64,000 nt of DNA from Straminergon stramineum (Eukaryota > Streptophyta > Bryopsida > Hypnales > Calliergonaceae): the NCBI GenBank assembly GCA_963920665.1, contig OY987271.1, forward strand, positions 2,854,501 to 2,918,500, read 5' to 3'. Positions 61,301 to 64,000 of this stretch are shown piece after piece. The position numbers and the translations under genes are program-made. Position 1 is the first letter of the stretch, and each line of letters begins with the position of its first letter. The notes beneath the pieces are model-generated. The model was not told the origin of the DNA, did no database searches, and was given only the letters and a program-made list of their open reading frames with translations.

Positions 61301-64000
61301 AGCGCTTCTGCCATTCTTTCACACCTATTAAGTAGCAACTACAATCTCATTTTTTAAAACCCAACTTAAGAATCTGAAGTTAAGATATGTGCAGTTGGAA
61401 AGTCTGCTCTTTCACAAATAACTCCAACATAGAATGCCAATCTTATGAAGTGTGACTGATGTATCTGATTAACCCAAATATCATCAAATGGAAACAATTA
61501 CAGTCAGCATGAGCAGATCAGGGAGAGGCAACATAAGGCTCTGCGATGAAACATGATTTTCTAGGATGTACTTGCTCAAACCGGAATGAAATAGAAGAGA
61601 CGAACCATTTTCCGAGGTTGTGAAAGAGAATACACTTTATTCTCTACGGAAGGCCACGAAGTCACGGGATCCTGCTTCAGGGCTCGTCGAACCACATTCC
61701 GAAGCACTGATGATTGTGAGGCATCGCCCCCCGAATCACTATCAATCGGAATAGAGACCATACCCACAGCTGCCCCTGGAAAACAAGAACTTGAATCTTA
61801 GTGCATAGTCCTTTGTTGACCAAAAACATCACCATCGTCTTCAGATGTCTGCCACATGCATAACTTCCGCAAACAGTCTCGAGCATCTACCTTTTCCACC
61901 ACTTGCAGCCTGATTGGATATTAAAACTTCCAGAGCCGCAGATCCCTGCACATCATATTGAGGATTGCAATTTTGAGATACGAAGCTCATTCTAAAGCAG
62001 ATGCTTAAGTATGCCTGATGATATTACTGTTTCGGTAGCGAAAATTACAATATCTCAGCCCCATCATCCTAGCAAGTATGTGAGAGCTAGCTAAGTAGAA
62101 GTTTGGAGGACAGACGTGATCAAGTTACTACAAATCTAAAAAAATTAACCAATAGTAAGTAAGAAAAAGAGACCCGTGGATCGATGAAAAATGTCCACCA
62201 AATCTAATTAAACAACGAAGCGCTGCTGAATAGTGCGTGAATAAGTGTTGAACGCACTACAACAGAGTCAGTGAACGACGTACCTTCTGAGGAAGCTCAA
62301 AAATAAACACCTCATTCCACTTGGCTTCAGAAAGTAAGCATTCCAAACCCTGAGTGATAGCATGGGGTCGAACACAACGAGATCTTGCACTTTGAGGAAG
62401 CGCCCTTTGTTCGTCAGCTGACTTCGTGATCGCCAGTTTTAAATAACAAATATAATCTTGATCATTCCCATCAGAGTTAACACGCAATTCCTACATAACG
62501 ACACAATGGGATGCATATAATATCTCAGCATAGATAGATACTGCAGGACACAAGTGAACGACATGTTTGTTTCCAGGTGGCCTCAGCTATAGACTGCTGC
62601 ATATCGAGATAAGTCGGAGAAATACTAAGAAATTAATCGGAAGTTAACAAATTAATCAACTAAAGAGGCCAGTATGCATTCCAAAAACAGTGATCCAAAA
62701 ATAATGTAATACAAGTACTCAGGTACAGAAGAGTGAAACGTTAACGTCCAAAACAATAGATTTCGTAAAGTTTTTACCCTTGCTTCAGAGACATGGATTG
62801 CAACAAAGTGGCGTGGTGGTTGAGGATCAGTGACATCAATAAATCTATCAGGGAATCTTGATGGCGGCAAGTGAACCAAATGATTGCCATCCTTCGGTAA
62901 ACATTCCACTTGGTCAAAATTATCAACATATTTCCTTATGTACAGATCACAGCCGAGTGAATTTTGAACCAAGAGTTTCTCCAATTCGTCCTCTTCCAAT
63001 GCGCAGTTCAAAGAGTCATGACTTAGTTCTTTGTAATCACTCCCTTCCTGCAAGCATTCTTGATTACATTAGAGGGATAAAAATTTGGTGAGGAGTGTTT
63101 CAGCTTATTCAATAAAATTGGCCCCTAAGACAAGGAGTGGGTTGAAAGCCGTTGTACATGTTTAATCCAAATACAGCAATTACTCTCAGAAAGCAAAGAA
63201 TCTTCACAGCTACAGGGCATTACTCTACATATTGTAAAAATCACCATCTCCGCTAAAAGGATATCAATTGGGCCTTTACGAATGTAATCGACAGTCACAT
63301 TAAAGCAATATGCTCTTCCTTCGATACGAACTGAAGCTCATAGTCTACAAGTTCAGAAACATCTAAGTCATCATCATCAAAATCTTTAAGAAAACCTGCT
63401 GACAGAAATTTACCATTTCAAGCGACATACGGGCTTGTACTTCTGACTCTGTCTGTTTCCGCCATGACATGACAGATTCAACAAGAGTTTCCAAACCAGC
63501 AGAAGTGACATTCACGTTAACAGCGTTTGCAGCAGTTACACGTATTCGCTGGCCGACCTTGAATGGGGCCTCCGAATCTACATCGTAGCACTCGTATCTG
63601 TCAAAACATCGACAAGCAAAGCGATGAGATAATGTTTCAGTGATCAGTCAGAACGAATAAGGAGAGCTGGGTCCAACAGCACGCCAAGGAAAAAATTATA
63701 TATCATACAAAAAATGGGAAATTAGAGTCAAAAAACAATTCAAGTGCCATTTTTCAACCAACATACAAAGCAATGTGAATAAGAGAGACCTGAATCATTC
63801 ATAACAGTGGCACACACCAGTATACTTTTATAAGTTGGAGGAACTGAAGAAAGAGTTACTTACTTGAAGATCCCTTCAAATGGTTCAATGAATGGCTCCC
63901 AACATTCCAGCTGGGTGTTGAAAGTTGAAGCAGCCATGTTTGTAATGATGACAGAACTCATTGCTTCCAACCGCCCATGTGCAGCAAGGTTTATGTTCGT
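52365..64000 (-). CDS. VPS13: Plant VPS13-type bridge-like lipid transfer protein, C-terminal half (partial)
   Basis: VPS13 proteins are elongated lipid-transfer bridges at membrane contact sites. The 5' half lies beyond the window. Exons, 5' to 3': >64000-63864, 63597-63414, 63047-62778, 62490-62284, 61945-61891, 61775-61606, 61338-61285, 61213-60677, 60543-59645, 59449-58993, 58678-58589, 58199-58044, 57900-57716, 57504-56983, 56812-56635, 56483-56335, 56139-56013, 55665-55444, 55258-54908, 54778-54620, 54380-54072, 53636-53313, 53148-53090, 52923-52812 and 52679-52365 (about 2,075 codons, phases consistent). Seen: late bridge repeats; SHR-binding/VAB region from about 61945 to 56983 (RYQPLAGGWGSKWPGH, DEAGWFYGADFQSLK, SPYRVENRSTTLPIKFRQ); VPS13_C/ATG_C helices (QPLQLLTGVDILGNTSSALG, AKGLFRGVTGIVTKPFEGAQ); PH-like domain (GKFAMSDAYEDHFNLPKGR, LMITHRRVILLQ); then a glycine/alanine segment and DUF946/Vps62-like repeats (VSLWRPVPPSGYVSVGDVVL, VTIWKPRPPVGYVALGCVVV). 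The donor at 61606 and acceptor at 53636 are least certain. Confidence 0.92.

Overview
This is a 64 kb piece of a plant nuclear genome. All four recognisable genes are spliced, with GT-AG introns of about 110-690 bp, and their proteins have land-plant architectures: PEX14, eIF3g, a Mei2-like (AML) RNA-binding protein and a plant-type VPS13. Compact introns, long very AT-rich spacers and slightly divergent proteins suggest a seed-free plant, perhaps a moss. That placement is inference. There is one 200-N assembly gap (40150-40349).

Layout. 4916-9146 (minus): PEX14, 8 coding exons, 337 aa. 13332-16050 (plus): eIF3g, 4 exons, 286 aa; the two genes are divergent, and each has a telo-box-like motif upstream of its ATG. 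About 16.3-40.1 kb: a 24 kb desert with no credible gene, made of AT-rich DNA, short TIR elements, a 1.6 kb tandem duplication, a GC-rich islet, a SINE-like unit and a 130-143 bp minisatellite. 41944-48031 (plus): Mei2-like gene, 10 coding exons, 988 aa, with a pyrimidine-rich leader starting just after the gap. 48.8-52.3 kb: a repeat-rich convergent spacer containing hairpins and inverted-repeat elements. 52365 to the window end (minus): the last 25 exons (about 2,075 codons) of a giant VPS13 gene whose 5' half lies outside.

The genes form no operon or pathway; they are housekeeping or regulatory genes for peroxisomal import, translation initiation, RNA binding and bulk lipid transfer. The exon models rest on splice sites whose phases sum correctly, and on matches to remembered family sequences.

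The most interesting material is structural. (1) eIF3g intron 2 is bounded by a 43 bp direct repeat whose offset equals the intron length, as expected if a tandem duplication of an AGGT-containing exon segment created the intron. (2) A family of non-autonomous elements begins TTAACCCCTAAAGGA and ends with its complement at TTAA; this is piggyBac-like (or Sola-like) and would be notable in a land plant. (3) Several gene introns carry smaller tandem or dispersed duplications and a TA-flanked MITE.
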